Shown: positions 47,150 through 59,045, counted from the first letter of the stretch. The stretch is DNA of 64,000 bases from Cephalopachus bancanus (GCA_027257055.1 JAPVLO010000019.1:16108501-16172500); one strand, 5' to 3'. Notes: generated from the letters alone by a model not told the origin. Numbers and translations are program-made.

Positions 47150-47840
47150 TACATCATGCAGTACAAATGGCACCAGCTGGGTGTCCTCTGATCCAATTCA
47201 ATTCCGACACCATCTACCTGGAGATGGCATCAGATCTGACAGTTGAAGGCTCAGTCTCCAAGACTGTTTTACCACACAACACTTTAGATGCCAATCTAAA
47301 GTCCCAGATTGTTTGACCTGTGCTTCTGACAGGCTGGCTATCAATCAGGATTTCCACAGCCACCTCCTTGGGTTCAAATACTTTTCTAGAGTGCCTCACA
47401 AAACTCTTACATTTGCCGGTTTATTTAAAGGATATCACAAGGGACACGATGAAGGGATGCACAGGATGAGATACAGAGAAAGGGGCATGGCGCTTCCAAA
47501 CCCTCCCCAGGCACGCCACCCTCCAGGAACCCCCAAGTGCTCAGCCATCCAAAAACACTCAGGACTCTAACCTTCAGGTGTTTTATGAGGGTTTCATCAC
47601 ATAAGCAAGAATTAAACCACTGGCCAACTTAACCTTCAGCAGCCTCTCTCTCCTTCCTGGAGGTTGGAGAGTGAAACTGAAAGTCAACCCTCCAATCATG
47701 CCTTGGTCTTTCTGGTGACCGGCTTCATTCTGAAGCTACCCAGGCACTGCCAATCATCAGTCCACTTATCAGCATACAAAAAGACCACTTTGGAGAGTCT
47801 AAGGATTTTTAGAAGAAGACCAAATGCTTATTTCACAATA
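47150..47840 (-). mobile_element. solitary LTR, ERVL-like (copy B)
   Basis: Same family and orientation as 43100-43840: 'ccagctgggtgtcctctgatccaattcaattccgacaccatctacctgg', 'ttttatgagggtttcatcac', 'ctgaagctacccaggcactg'. Minus-sense AATAAA lies at about 47418-47424. Inserted in the L1; the L1 text 'aaccctc' resumes as 'cctcatatactgctgctg' after it. Confidence 0.65.
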
Positions 47841-48015
47841 CTGCATCCTCATATACTGCTGCTGTAAAATTATGCCATTCTGTGGAAAACAAGTTAGAAG
47901 TTTCTCAAAGATTTACTGCAGAATCACCATATGACTCATCAGTTAAACATCTAGGTGTATGCCCAAGAGAAATAAAAACATATGTCCACACAAAAACTTG
48001 TACATAAAAGTTCCT

Positions 48016-48302
48016 GGCCAGGCTCGGTGGCTCAGCCTGTAATCCCAGCATTTTGGGAGGCTGAGGTCAATGGACTGCCTGAGCCCGTGGGTTTGAGACC
48101 AGCCCAGGCAACTTGGCAAGACCTCATCTTTATAATGAATCAAAATTTAGCTGGGTACAGTATTGCACGCCTGTAATTCCAGCTATTTGGAAGGATGAGG
48201 TGAAAGGATCGCCAGAGCCCAGCAGGTTGACACTGGGGTGGCTGTGAGCATGCCACTGCACTCCAGCCTGGGCGACAGAGTGAGACTCCAACCCCCCAAA
48301 AA
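48016..48302 (+). repeat. Alu, middle tier
   Basis: Dimer GGCCAGGCTCGG ... GAGACTCCAACCCCCC. Target word AAAGTTCCT/AAAATTCCT on both sides, within L1. Confidence 0.9.
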
Positions 48303-48411
48303 ATTCCTAACTGTATTATTCATAATAGTCAAAAAGTTAAAGCAACCCAAATGTCCATCAAATGATGAAGAGATAAATAAAATGTGGCCTATCTATATAA
48401 TGGAATATCAT

Positions 48412-48431
48412 TCACACACACACACACACAA
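48412..48431. repeat. short (CA)n
   Basis: Ten CA units within the L1. Confidence 0.9.
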
Positions 48432-48739
48432 AATTAGTGGTTCATGCTATAGCACAGAGGAAAACATTATACTAAATGAAAAAAGTCAGTTACACTAATG
48501 ATTCCATTGATATAAAGTGTCCAGAATAAGAAAATCTCTACAGACGAAAGGTAAATTAGTGGTTGCCTGGAGGTACAGTGAGTGGGTGCAACTGTTTCTT
48601 CTTAAGGTGATAAAAATGTTCTAAAGTTGACTGTCGTAATGGATGTTCAATTCTGGGAACACACTAAAACCCACTGAATTTTGTACTTCAATAGCTGAAT
48701 TGTATGGTATATAAAATGTATCTCAATAAAAATTTATTT

Positions 48740-49050
48740 TATTTTACTTTATTTTATTTTACTTTTTGAGTTGGCGTCTCACTCTTGTCGCCCAGGCTAG
48801 AGTGCAGTGGCACACTCACGGTCACCACAGCCTCGACCTGCTGGGTTTAGGTGATCCTTTCGCCTCGGCCTTCCAATTAGCTGGAATTACAGATGCACAC
48901 CACTACGCCTGGTTAGTTCTTGTGATTTATTGTAGAGAAGAGGTATTACCAAGTTGCCCGGGCTGGTCTTGAACCCTCAGCTTCAAGCAATCCTCTCTCC
49001 TCACACTCCCAAAGTGCTAGGATTACAGCTAAGCCATCGTGCCTAGTCTA
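48740..49050 (-). repeat. Alu, older tier
   Basis: Antisense dimer 'gagttggcgtctcactcttgtcgcccagg ... gattacagctaagccatcgtgcc' with (ATTTT)n-rich tail at 48733-48770, at the end of the L1. Confidence 0.87.
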
Positions 49051-49059
49051 AAGCTTTAT

Positions 49060-51370
49060 TTTAAAGAAAAGAATTATTCAGGTCTTTGTGTCACTGTAGC
49101 AGACAGGGACACAAGTTTCTTTCCTCTTCTTTCTAAGCCATATGAAAATGGCAACAATAAATGTCAAAGAAATAAATTCACGACAGTGCTAAGAAAGAGA
49201 GGTATAGCCATAGACAAAATAAAACATAAGTCACAATCCAAAACAAACCAAGAAGGTCACAGGTATCCTAACAGTAGAGTCACAAAAAAACCTAAAAGCT
49301 TGGAGTTGGAAGGTATCCATACCTGAAATGGAAAGCAGAACTGATGTCACCATGATTAACTCAAAAGCTATCTGCAAAGTAGCCTCCTGTGTTGTCTTCT
49401 CTCCTACCCTGCTCCCCCAGAGGCTTAGGTACATCGAGACACTTAGCATGGGTCTAATCCCACCTGCCAGTAGCCAGTCTATACATCCCACCTCATAGAA
49501 AGTCACCCTACTCTTCTTCTATAGAAAGGGAAGGTGCCTGGCAGGGATAGGCACTCCACATGTTCAGAGAATCTCTAGCTACCTATATTTGAGTGCTTGG
49601 TCTTTCATTCACCCATATGAATGAAAAAAACAAACTACAACAGACATCTGAGGAAAAACAGTGGTTTTCAAGAACAGTTCCAAGATTTAGTGAAATAGAA
49701 CTGACCCTGAATTATGTAGAAATTCAGAACTTAGGTAATCTAAAAAAAATTTATAATAATTTAGAAATATTCAAAATAATGCATTTTTTGTTAGAATAGA
49801 AGACAATACTTTAAGATAGGAGAAAAAAACTACAAGACATAGAAGATTAATCCAATTCAGGAGAAACAACATCCATCTAATAGGAATTTCAGAAGTAAAG
49901 ACCTTAAAAAAAAGTAGAGGGCAAACACTTTCAGAGTTAAGGGAAGATATGACTGAAAGCACCATGTAGCCAGGAGAAGATTCACATGGCCTGAAATGTT
50001 AGCAAGCAGGGGTGATGAGAGCCCTGAAAGGTGTCCAGAGAGTAGTAAACATTACAGTCACATCAGCACCCATGGATGCTAAAGGACAGTGAAGCAATGA
50101 CTTCAAAGATCTGAAGGAAAATAATCTCAACCTAACCCTCAAGTCAATGAAGCATGAAAACAAAATTTTCAGATTCACCATGTTTTAGGAATTTTACCAA
50201 TCTCAGAACTTTCTAAGAATATTGCTCAGCCAAAAAAGGAGGTGGGTGTCTAAAAAAGAGTTCATCAATTTCTACTTTAAATACCAAGTATAAACTCAAT
50301 AACATACACTTAAGTCATCCACTGGCTTTTTGGGTTTTTTTTCCATTTCACTATGTATATTTTTCATTTTCTACAAGTTATAGTAGTTGTTTCGTAAATA
50401 CACGTCTTTTTATACATTCCTGTTTTACCATAATAGTTTATTTTCCTTCTTTTATTTTTTAAACAAACCTATTTTATAGTTTCCGAATTCTATTATCTCT
50501 AGTTTTTATGGTCTTGCTTTCCCTCTAAGTTCATAATGTTTTACGTAAGTTCATCATTGTGAGAGGATTATTTATTTATTTGCTTGTTTGTTATGGGAGT
50601 CTTACATGTTCTGGGCTGTGAAAGTAACCCTTGGAATAGTTTTCATTTACTTTGGCAGTAACTTGTAGGGTCTCACCAGTCTCATGTCAGTTTTATATCA
50701 ATTTCTAGAATTCTCTTGAAGCCTCCTATGTGAAGCAAGTTTGGGTTTCAATCCCACATGAGTGACTCTGGCCCCAACTCAGAGTTCTAAAAAGTCAGCG
50801 TATCAAGCTCCAGTCACTCCTCCCTGTCACCACCATCAACCCCAAAGCAAATATACAGTTTGTCTAGTCCCCGTTTTCAGCAACAGCCCCAGTTTGACAC
50901 AAAGACCCGATTCCAACTTTCTGTCTTGTGAGGCCGGAGACCACATAGACTGTTCTTATCTGGGTAAAAAGCCCTGCCCTTTGGACTGCTGAGGGGTCTG
51001 TTCCTGCTTCAGACTCTCAAGTTTATTTCTTCTTTGTCTAGTACCTGAAATTTCCTCTCCTTTTTCTCAAACTCATCTATATACTTAAAGTTTGTTGGAG
51101 TTTTTTCTCCTGTTCTCCATCAAATCAATCTGCCATGTTGTAAAAAGTCTTCAAAGATATTAAAACATTTGCATTTTAAAACAAATTACATTAATAGGAA
51201 CCATCTTAATAAAAAAAAAGCTTTTTAAAACCGTTAAACCATTAATTCTCTAACCCTGAGAGAAGTACAAATTTGGGCACAACTATCAGGAATAATAAAG
51301 TTTTAAAACAGGAGAGACAAGTTAGTAGACCTAGGATATCAAAAAGTATCATTTAACAGGACTTAGAAAA
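49060..51370. other. 2.3 kb without a confident feature
   Basis: Contains text at 49840-50180 ('gagaaacaacatccatctaataggaatttcagaagtaaag', 'gatctgaaggaaaataatctcaacc') that recalls old L1/HAL1 internal sequence, weakly. The 50690-51000 block is GC-richer and unassigned. No supported gene. Confidence 0.3.
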
Positions 51371-51374
51371 CAGG

Positions 51375-51685
51375 AACATAGCTCACACCTATAATCAGTA
51401 GCTCACGCCTATAATCCCAGCACTTTGGGAGGCCAAGGTGAGAGGATTGACTGAGCCCATGGTCTCAAGACCAGCCTGGGCAACTTGGTGAGACTTCATC
51501 TCTACAATAAATAAAAAACTAGCCAGGAGTGGTGGCACACATCTGTAGTTCCAGTTACTTAGAAGGCTGAGGCAGAAGGATCATCTGAGCCCAGAAGGTA
51601 GAGGATGCGGTGGCCATGAGCAAGCCACTGCACTCCAGCCTGGGCAACAGAGTGAGACTCCAACTCAAAAAAAAAAAAAAAGAAG
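51375..51685 (+). repeat. Alu, middle tier, with a duplicated start
   Basis: Dimer with A-tail. The start shows 'tagctcacacctataatc' followed at once by 'tagctcacgcctataatccc', a short duplication of the A-box region. Confidence 0.88.
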
Positions 51686-52202
51686 AAAACAGAAACATCA
51701 TTATGATTGAGAACTATGTTTCTAAAATTCCATTATTTGCACATATCCTTATAAAATGTTACTTTTAGAATTAAGTAAAAGATTCCAATGGACTTATAAA
51801 ACATTAGTCTTGGACTGATATCGTCTTAAGAATGTAAAATTGCACCCTTCTACTCCCCCTTTCTGTTTTTTCCTCCCTGTGGCTCTATAATTTGGATTTA
51901 AATTTTCATTCATATTTTTCATATGACATTAACAATATAATCTTCAAACAGCTCCTCAACAATAACAATCTGAAAAAGCAATTTAAAAAAAATCAAAACA
52001 TGACTCTAAGCCAAGGATTTGTGGTATACGTTCTTTAACTTTGTTTCTTTCCTTTCAAACACTTGGTTGTGTTGCTCCCAGGTCAGATCCCTAAAGCTTC
52101 TCATTTGAAAGAACAGGCTTCAATGTACAGTGTATACCAAATCAAAGTCAATTGGGGGTAAAAAAATAGGGTTGTAATGGATCGTGCAAAGTCTACCACT
52201 TG

Positions 52203-52500
52203 TGACCCGACACAATGGCTCACACTTGTAATCCCAGCACTTTGGGAGGCAGAGGTGACAGATTGCTTGAGCCCGAAAGTTCAAGATCAACCCTGGGCAA
52301 CATAGTGAAACCTCGTCTCTACAAGAAGAAAAAAAAAAAATCAAAAAAATTAGCCAGGTGTGGTGGCCTGCACTTGTAGCCCCAGCTACTTGGGATGCTG
52401 AGGTGGAAGGATTACCTGAGCCCAAGGGGTCAAACCTGCCATGACCCATGATCATTGTGATCATGCCACTGCACTTCAGCCTGGGTGACACAGTGAGGTC
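52203..52500 (+). repeat. Alu, old (J-like)
   Basis: 'acaatggctcacacttgtaatcccagcactttgggaggcag ... ccactgcacttcagcctgggtgacacagtgagg' with many substitutions and no young changes; ends without an A-tail, directly into antisense L1. Confidence 0.85.
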
Positions 52501-52745
52501 AGTCTTTTTAGTTTCAGCCATTCTAGTAGATGTATAATAGTTCATCACTGTGGTTTTCATTTCCATTTCCTTAATGACTTATAATATTGAGCATCTTTTC
52601 ACATGTTTACCTGCCATCGATATATCTTCTTGGTGAAGTATTTGTTCAAATATTCTGTCTATTTGGGAAGGAGTGGTTTGCTTTCTTGTTAAGATGCAAG
52701 AGTTATCTGTGAATTCTAGATACAAGTACCTTGTTGAATACTAAA
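52500..52745 (-). repeat. L1 fragment, antisense
   Basis: 'cagccattctagtagatgtataatagttcatcactgtggttttcatttcc...ttgagcatcttttcacatg...gaattctagatacaagtaccttg' is the common antisense L1 ORF2 3' text. Confidence 0.75.
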
Positions 52746-52749
52746 CACA

Positions 52750-53340
52750 AAATGTAAATAGTCAAACTGCTGAGAACTCCTATCTAGCTAATTTTGCTGA
52801 AAAGAACATTACACCTCTACATATGATTCACTCTACCTTCAAAAATAAAAAAAGGTGATTTTTAAAAAATTGACATAAAATACTTTTTTAAAAATGATAT
52901 TCTTCGGAATTCATTTATATCTAAGTCTAATGAGCACCTTACCTATTCATACTTAAGACCATAAATTGCCACAAAGGCAAAATTTGCTTATATAGTACAA
53001 TTTAGAATGAGCTCCAATAAAAAGAACTAGCTTTTTAATAAAGTATTTACTTCTGCTACCTAGAAACTAGTCAGAGGCTTCCAAGTGACTAAGTTCTCAC
53101 TCTACAATCATTATAGAATCTTAAAATCATAACACACTTCATATGGCTTCCTTTCTAGCCCCAACCCAACTCTTGCCTTTAATGATGGGCCCTGAATAGC
53201 TCAGGTGAAGACAGGAGGAAGGCATCTTTAATAATCAGACATCTTACTCAACAGAAGATTCCCTGAGGGCTTCCCTCAGAGCCTATTTATTCTGATCTTA
53301 GTGACTTTTAAGCCTTTCCCATCTAAGAGTTGTTTTTCTA
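52750..53340. other. no recognised feature
   Basis: AT-rich, unassigned. Confidence 0.35.
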
Positions 53341-53344
53341 CAGG

Positions 53345-53500
53345 AGCAGGCAGTATAAAATGTCAAACTCCTGATGCAGAACCACAAAACCTGGATGATG
53401 GTCTCAAACCTGCCAAAGAGCTTGGGCAAGTCAATTTACTCTCTTGAATCCTCAGTTTCTTCAACCATAAAATGCAAAGATGATTTCTAATATTTCGCCC
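53345..53500 (+). repeat. MIR
   Basis: 'gagcttgggcaagtcaatttactctcttgaatcctcagtttcttcaaccataaaatgcaaagatg' is sense MIR core. Confidence 0.65.
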
Positions 53501-53554
53501 AACACAAATATTTTGCTGGCTTGATTATGTAAGTGGGCTTCCTAACAGCTACAC

Positions 53555-53760
53555 AGTGATTGGGTACCATGTGTCACAAACACTGAGCTGTGCACTTACA
53601 ACATCATTTGATATCCACTTCAACTCCATGAAGAGTTTACTGCCATTATCCCTATTTCACAGATGAAGAAACAGAGGGGATTAAGTAACTTGTCCACAGA
53701 CACCCGTCGATGGTCAGGACTCAGGCTTTGCTGTCGCTACCACTAGCATTTGCACTCGGT
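53555..53760 (-). repeat. MIR
   Basis: 'cactgagctgtgcacttacaacatcatttg...ccattatccctatttcacagatgaagaaacagaggggattaagtaacttgtcc' is antisense MIR. Confidence 0.72.
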
Positions 53761-54039
53761 AAACTGGAAGGAACAGCAAGTTGCTTCATTCCAGCCCACA
53801 GTCAGCAATGAGGAGTGATTACTGGCAGTCAGCTCCAAAAACACACATATGCTAAAAATCAAGTTTAGGACCATTTGTGGAATTCTACATTTCTCCAAAC
53901 AACTCAGTTACCCCTGAGGGTACCTATCTTACATCAATGCATCAAATAATTTCCAATTACTGGCTTGCTGTACCTAATAAGAGGACTGCATTAAAGCCTA
54001 GACTCTTCTCACAGGCTAGCAGAGAGACTGAATTTTTAA

Positions 54040-54125
54040 CCTGATTCTAAAGCACCTAAACTATGTGCTCTTGGGCATGTTCTTTAATATCTCTGAAGCT
54101 CATTTTCCTCGCCTACTTATCTCAA
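54040..54125 (+). repeat. MIR fragment
   Basis: 'ctatgtgctcttgggcatgttctttaatatctctgaagctcattttcctcgcc' resembles the sense MIR core. Confidence 0.5.
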
Positions 54126-54129
54126 AAAG

Positions 54130-55290
54130 TTTATAAATCAATAGAGAATGTAGGAGTGAGATTCCGTAAACTGCCAAGAGGTTGACTCCCCTCCTTAGAA
54201 TCCCAGAGGCCCTTTCAGTTTCTCACACAATTCCACAGGTCACTTTTTCTCCCTAGAATTTGAAGAAAGTCTTATTCCTCTTCAAATCTTCCTTGACATT
54301 TCTCCCTTCTGATTTTGACTAAGGGGGAAGGGAAAAGGGAGGGAGAAGGGGAGAAAGAGACTGACCAACTTCTGCAATTTAATGTTGCCCTAAGCACTCT
54401 GGAAAAAAAATACCTCCTGCTATAGTGTACTCCACCTGACTAGTTTAGAAAAGCCACACCAATCATCTGAGTACAACAATTCATAGAAAAATTGTGTGAT
54501 GAGAGAACATCAGGGAACAATGCCATCCAATCCCTAATGACTACAGGCCTGGTTAGTCCTAGACTGGTCACCTACCTCTAGTGACTTGCTGCCTCCTTAC
54601 TAAAGTCACAGTACAACTGGTATCACACATATCCCTTAAGCCCACAGCCTCTTCACAATTACCAACCCCTGCTCTCGCCCTTGAAAGGCTCCTAAAAGCT
54701 AGGACAGCTCCCAGAAGTACGAAAGAAACCAGATAAGCATGGTTGGTTACCTCTTTCCATTCATCATGTTGATGAATAGATCTGAGAATTCCAGCCAAAG
54801 GATTCTTCCCACTGATCCCATGTTCTCCCATACCCTAACCAATACCCTAAGCTCTTGGTACTGATTCAAAAGCCCTGCACTAAGGAACACCTTACAAATA
54901 ATCTTAAAGTGTTTTCCTTAGAACCTCACTCCAACAAGCCATGTTAAATCCCTGCTCAGTGGCAAAGTCTCAGCCCTCTCTCCTGCAGTAGTGATGCTCT
55001 GCTTGGACTAAAGGATCATAAACCAACCAATCTTACCTGACCTGGCTATACCATTACCAGGCTGCCATAATGAGGCAGCCACCTGTACATTTCTGGGGAT
55101 GCATTCCAAAGTCACTTTCAGCATTTCCACTTCTCTAACAGACTATTTCTGGAGTACTTAGACAGTTTCAGTCAATGTGCCCATAAAGAGCATGGGAACT
55201 GCAGGTACAGGCTAACATCTAACATGGACAGAGTTAACAATCTGATGATAGCTTCCAGTACCTATTTAACCCACTTTTTAAAAAGATATA
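54130..55290. other. no recognised feature
   Basis: Unassigned intron DNA with a purine-rich run at 54321-54360. An 87-codon minus-strand frame near 54568-54831 has no splice or homology support. Confidence 0.35.
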
Positions 55291-55294
55291 CATT

Positions 55295-55592
55295 GGTCGG
55301 GCGTGGTGGCTCAAGACTGTAATCCCAGCACTTTGGGAGGCCGAGGCGAGTGGATTGCCTGAACCCTCAGGTTCAATACCAACCTGGGCAACATGGTGAG
55401 ACCTCACCTCTACAATTAAAAAAAAAAAATTAGCTGGGTGTGGTAATGCACGCCTGTAGTTCTAGCTACTTGGAAGGCTAAGGCAGAAGGACTGTCGGAG
55501 CCCAGCAGGTCGACACTGGGTTGGCTGTGAGCATGCCACTGCACTCCAGCCTGGGCAACGGAGTGAGATTCCAACTCAAAAAAAAAAAAAAA
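55295..55592 (+). repeat. Alu, middle tier
   Basis: Dimer from GGTCGGGCGTGG to the A-tail. Target duplication AAAAGATATACATT on the left and AAAAGATATACACT on the right. Confidence 0.92.
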
Positions 55593-55971
55593 AAAGATAT
55601 ACACTGGAAGAGGTATATCTATCAATCAAATTAAAAGAGAAATACTGTCCTGTTCTTTCTACTACCTTTCCCAATCTGTCCTTCTGACTTCGAAAGCACT
55701 TTTGTACATCATCTCTTTGTGACACTACAGAGGGTACCTTCCAAAAGTCTATATAAACTTGTATCTTAACACCTCTTGTGCAGTCAGCAACAGCTTCTGC
55801 TGCCCCTGCATTTTTCAGATCAATCCCTCTTGCTTTATCTATCTGAAACAGTACTTAAGACACCTCCTCTCTACCTGCATCTGGATAAAATGCAAGCTCC
55901 TTTACCTTGCTTTAGAAGACTCTACATGATATGGCCTCTTTCTAAGTAATCATACTTCTGAACTTATCTCT

Positions 55972-56744
55972 CACTGATGCAATACATCTATCAAGAAGTT
56001 TTTTCCACTGCTCGAAACAGTTTTTGAACTCGTCAATTTTTATGCCTTTTAAGTGCTTCTGCCGTTTTTTGTTTCACCTCTTTCATATCGGCAAAACATT
56101 TCCCTTTGAGGACTTTATTCATCTGGGAAAACAAAAAAATGAAGTTGCTCGAGCCGGACTTAGTGGCTAAGCCTATAATCGCAGCACTTTCACAGTACTT
56201 TGGGAGGCCAAGGCAAGTGGATTGCCTGAGCCACGGGTTTGAGACCAACCCAGGCAACTTGGTAAGACCGCATCTCTACAATAAATCAAAAAATTAGCCT
56301 GGCGTGGTAGTGTGCACCTGTAGTTCCAGCTACTTGAAGGCTGAGGCAGACAGATTGCCAGAGCCCAGCAGATCGACACTGCCACTGCACTCCAGCGTGG
56401 GCCACAAAGTGAGACTCCAACTCAAAAAACAAACAAACAAACAAACAAAGTCATTCAGAGTGACATCAAGTGAATAGGGAGGGTGGGGTACCAGGGTCAT
56501 GTGGTTTGGGGTCAAAAACTGCTGAACACTTGGCATAGTGTGGGTAGGTGCACTCGTAAATCAATCATCATGAAGTGGGCAAACATGTTGAAAAAAATCG
56601 CCCCCCCAAAAAATCACTGAAACTGAACACAGCCTCTCACAACATTAGCTGGTATACTGATGCCAGTGGGTTCCTAGAACACTTACCTAGCAGTGGAAGC
56701 CTGAACTGCCAGGGGCCCACCTCCAAAAAGAAGGGTTTTTTTGC
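55972..56744 (-). mobile_element. mariner-like element (copy M4), split by an Alu
   Basis: Antisense copy of the same deleted family: transposase C-terminal region at 55980-56150 (minus sense: FIFLFSQMNKVLKGKCF, then KEVKQKTAEALK), then after the Alu the middle and 5' part up to 'cccacctccaaaaagaagggttttttt'. The 3' terminal repeat at the left is lost; the left end is within the element. Confidence 0.75.
56152..56448 (+). repeat. Alu, middle tier
   Basis: Dimer with an extra 'cacagtactttggg' duplication in the left arm and a (CAAA)n tail at 56427-56448. Nested in the mariner, nested in L2. Confidence 0.88.
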
Positions 56745-57044
56745 GTCTCACTCATACACTCCTGTTCAGGCCATTGCCTCAATTTGAAATGCCTTCCCCA
56801 AACCTCTATAAATCAGAATTTCAGTCATCCTTTAAGACCAAGTTCAACTTCCAACTCCTCCATGAAGTCATCACCAGCTCAGCTAAAAGTGATCATTTCC
56901 TCCCACTAGTCATTTGGAGACATGTAGCTTTTCCTTGACCGAAGAATAAGCAACTCCTTCTCTGTACCCTCACAGTGCCCAACACAAGTGATCAGTACAT
57001 AATAAGTGCTCATTAAATATATTAGTTCAATAAGTGCATGCAAA

Positions 57045-57325
57045 TGCCACCAACCATCTATACCAAGGTGAAAAACAAACAGAAGGTGTAAAATTCATTT
57101 TGGTTTGCCTTCGATACAACATATTTTAGCTGGCAACACAGGAAAAAACTACTCAAAACACATGAGTAAGGAAGAACCAAATTCACCCACCAATAAGGCA
57201 GAGGACTATGTGGACATCTGCTATGATCTTTACTCAGCTAAGTAAAAATTAGTTTTGTTGAAGTAAAAAAAAAAGCTTAATCAGCACAAAATTACAATGT
57301 GGATCCAAAGTTAAAATGCCAAGGA
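57045..57325. other. no recognised feature
   Basis: Unassigned. Ends at the target site of the young Alu. Confidence 0.35.
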
Positions 57326-57327
57326 GC

Positions 57328-57614
57328 AGCCGGGCTCGGTGGCTCAGCCTGTAATCTCATGCCTTTGGGAGGCTGAGGTGAGTGGATTGCCTGAGCCTGC
57401 GGGTTTGAGACCAGCCTGGGCAGCGAGACCTCATCTCTACAATAAATCAAAAAATCAGCCAGGCATGGTAGCGCATGCCTGTAATTCTGGTTACTTAGAA
57501 GGCTGAGGCGGAAGGATCGCCACAGCCCAGCAGGTCGAGGCTGCGGTGGCCAGGAGCGGCCACTGCACTCCAGTATGGGCGACAGAGTGAGATTCCAACT
57601 CAAAAAAAAAAAAA
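57328..57614 (+). repeat. Alu, young lineage-specific subfamily
   Basis: Full dimer with young diagnostics and a few extra substitutions. 15-bp target duplication AAAATGCCAAGGAGC at 57313-57327 and 57615-57629. Confidence 0.95.
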
Positions 57615-57629
57615 AAAATGCCAAGGAGC

Positions 57630-58395
57630 TTTAAACAGTCTTGGGGTGACTATAATCAGTATCCTGTGTCTGGAAATAGTGATTAGGAATGGATATTAGA
57701 TACCCCAAACCCTCAAGTCTGGAAGAGTTAGGCATTTATGATACATGATAAATAGTATAAATGGCTATATCACATAATAAGCATGTGAGAGATATTATGA
57801 AACATATTCCCCTCTAAACGGGCACACTGTAATAAAAGAAGAATTCCTTTCTAAAATCATTTAGCTATTTTGTACTACAACTTAGAGTTCCCAACTACTG
57901 AAATATCTAATAAGTATTCATTTTCAAGACAAAATAAATTATGATATGGCTGCATATATATTGCCTTCTTGGTATCCTCAAATATGGAGTTATTAAATAA
58001 TCCCACAGGATTGACAGTAGTGGGAATCTACCTGGGAAAGGGGGGGCACACTTCATCAGCAAGGGTACCTGTATAATGAACATTTGTATAACTAGCTCTG
58101 AACTGTACCCCACATCTTTAAAATAAAAAAGTAAAAGTTAAAATAAATAAATAAATAACCCCACCTAAAATATAAGTCAAAAATGTAGACTGCATTTAGT
58201 TTTTTCAACTGGACAACAGCTGTATTAAGTCAGATTCCTTGTCCTCCCAAAACAGAAATGAGCATCAGATAATGACATAGCTGAGGAATATCAGGACTGC
58301 ACCTCTAAATGTCAGTCTCAAAGGTCAGGAATACAATGGTGATGATGCTGATGATGATAACTGTAACAAATAATTGCAGCAAACGCTTTTGTATG
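57630..58395. other. no recognised feature; short (AAAT)n
   Basis: AT-rich, with an (AAAT)n run at 58142-58158. No gene seen. Confidence 0.4.
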
Positions 58396-58399
58396 GGGA

Positions 58400-58650
58400 T
58401 TAAATGGGGATGTATAGCACTTAGTATATACCAAGCATGACTCTAAGATCTTTACATATGTCAACTTATTTAACCCTCCAAAGAATTCTGAGACATATAT
58501 CACTATAATCCCATTTTACAGATAAGACACTGAAGCACAGATAGATTGGGTAACTTATGCAAGGTCACACAGCTCGTAAGTTACAAGGCCAGGGTTCAAG
58601 CTCAAGAAGTCTAGCTCCAGAGCTCAGAGCATATTAACCACGTTCAATAG
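58400..58650 (-). repeat. MIR, near full length
   Basis: 'agcacttagtatataccaagcatgactctaagatctttacatatgtcaacttatttaaccc...cccattttacagataagacactgaagcacagatagattgggtaacttatgcaaggtcacacagctcgtaag...gggttcaagc' is a clear antisense MIR. Confidence 0.85.
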
Positions 58651-58804
58651 CCCTTTCCTGTCTAAAACCCAAGATATGCTAATATCCTCTTTATCACTGG
58701 TCTTCCACAGACACAGTTAAATGTTTTGAAACTCTACTTAAAGCTATTTGTGTGTTGATATAGTACTTCTTTCTAGAAAAATGCCTTCAAAATTGTATTA
58801 CCCC

Positions 58805-59045
58805 AACAGGTTGAGAGCATGAGCTTTGTATTCAGGCAGACTTGGGTTAAAGTCCTGGCTCTGCTGTGTGAGTGAACTATGATGGAGAATAATTACTTCA
58901 CATTACTCATCTAGAAAACAGGGATAGTAGCACCAAGTTGCGGGGTTACTGTGTGAAGTAAGTGAGATTTTGCATTGCAAAGCACCTAGCATAGTGCCTG
59001 GCACACAGTAAATAATCTGGTAAATTAGTTAATATTTACTGTTAC
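58805..59045 (+). repeat. MIR, near full length
   Basis: 'gagagcatgagctttgtattcaggcagacttgggttaaagtcctggctctgc...catctagaaaacagggatagtagc...gcaaagcacctagcatagtgcctggcacacagtaaataa' is a clear sense MIR. With the antisense MIR just before, the two form a loose inverted pair close to the 109-base exon. Confidence 0.85.

Larger units (their letters stand above)
45200..48735 (+). mobile_element. L1 3' part, sense, split by five insertions
   Basis: Pieces of one L1 in order: 45200-45544 ('caaagtggattacagacctaaaggtaagag ... agacatttccccaaagata'), 46464-46526, 46912-47040 ('accataatgagacagcacttc...gtgttgacaagaatgtggg'), 47850-48015 ('tatgtccacacaaaaacttgtac'), 48303-48735 ('cataatagtcaaaaagtt ... 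aaaacccactgaattttgtac'). The gaps are a Tigger element, a short retroinsert, an Alu, an LTR and another Alu. No intact ORF2. Confidence 0.85.
55870..57040 (+). repeat. L2, split by a mariner element
   Basis: Left piece 'ctgcatctggataaaatgcaagctcctttaccttgctttagaagactctacatgatatggcc' and right piece 56745-57040 'caggccattgcctcaatttgaaatgcc...tttaagaccaagttcaacttcc...cacagtgcccaacacaag...aataagtgctcattaaat' are consecutive L2 3' text. Confidence 0.7.

Noticed and set aside
43100..47840. Possible provirus bounded by two LTRs of the same family and orientation
   Set aside because: The DNA between them is a Tigger-type element, unassigned sequence and L1; no gag, pol or env remnants and no primer-binding site. 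The LTRs also differ strongly. Two separate solitary LTRs are simpler.
54568..54831. 87-codon minus-strand frame in unassigned DNA, with GGAAAGAG|GTAACC inside
   Set aside because: The donor-like site splits the frame early, there is no matching acceptor, and the peptide resembles nothing I know. Kept only as unassigned sequence.
58400..59045. Antisense and sense MIRs next to each other as a designed inverted repeat
   Set aside because: Their mutual identity is low and each matches the MIR consensus better than the other; two independent insertions.
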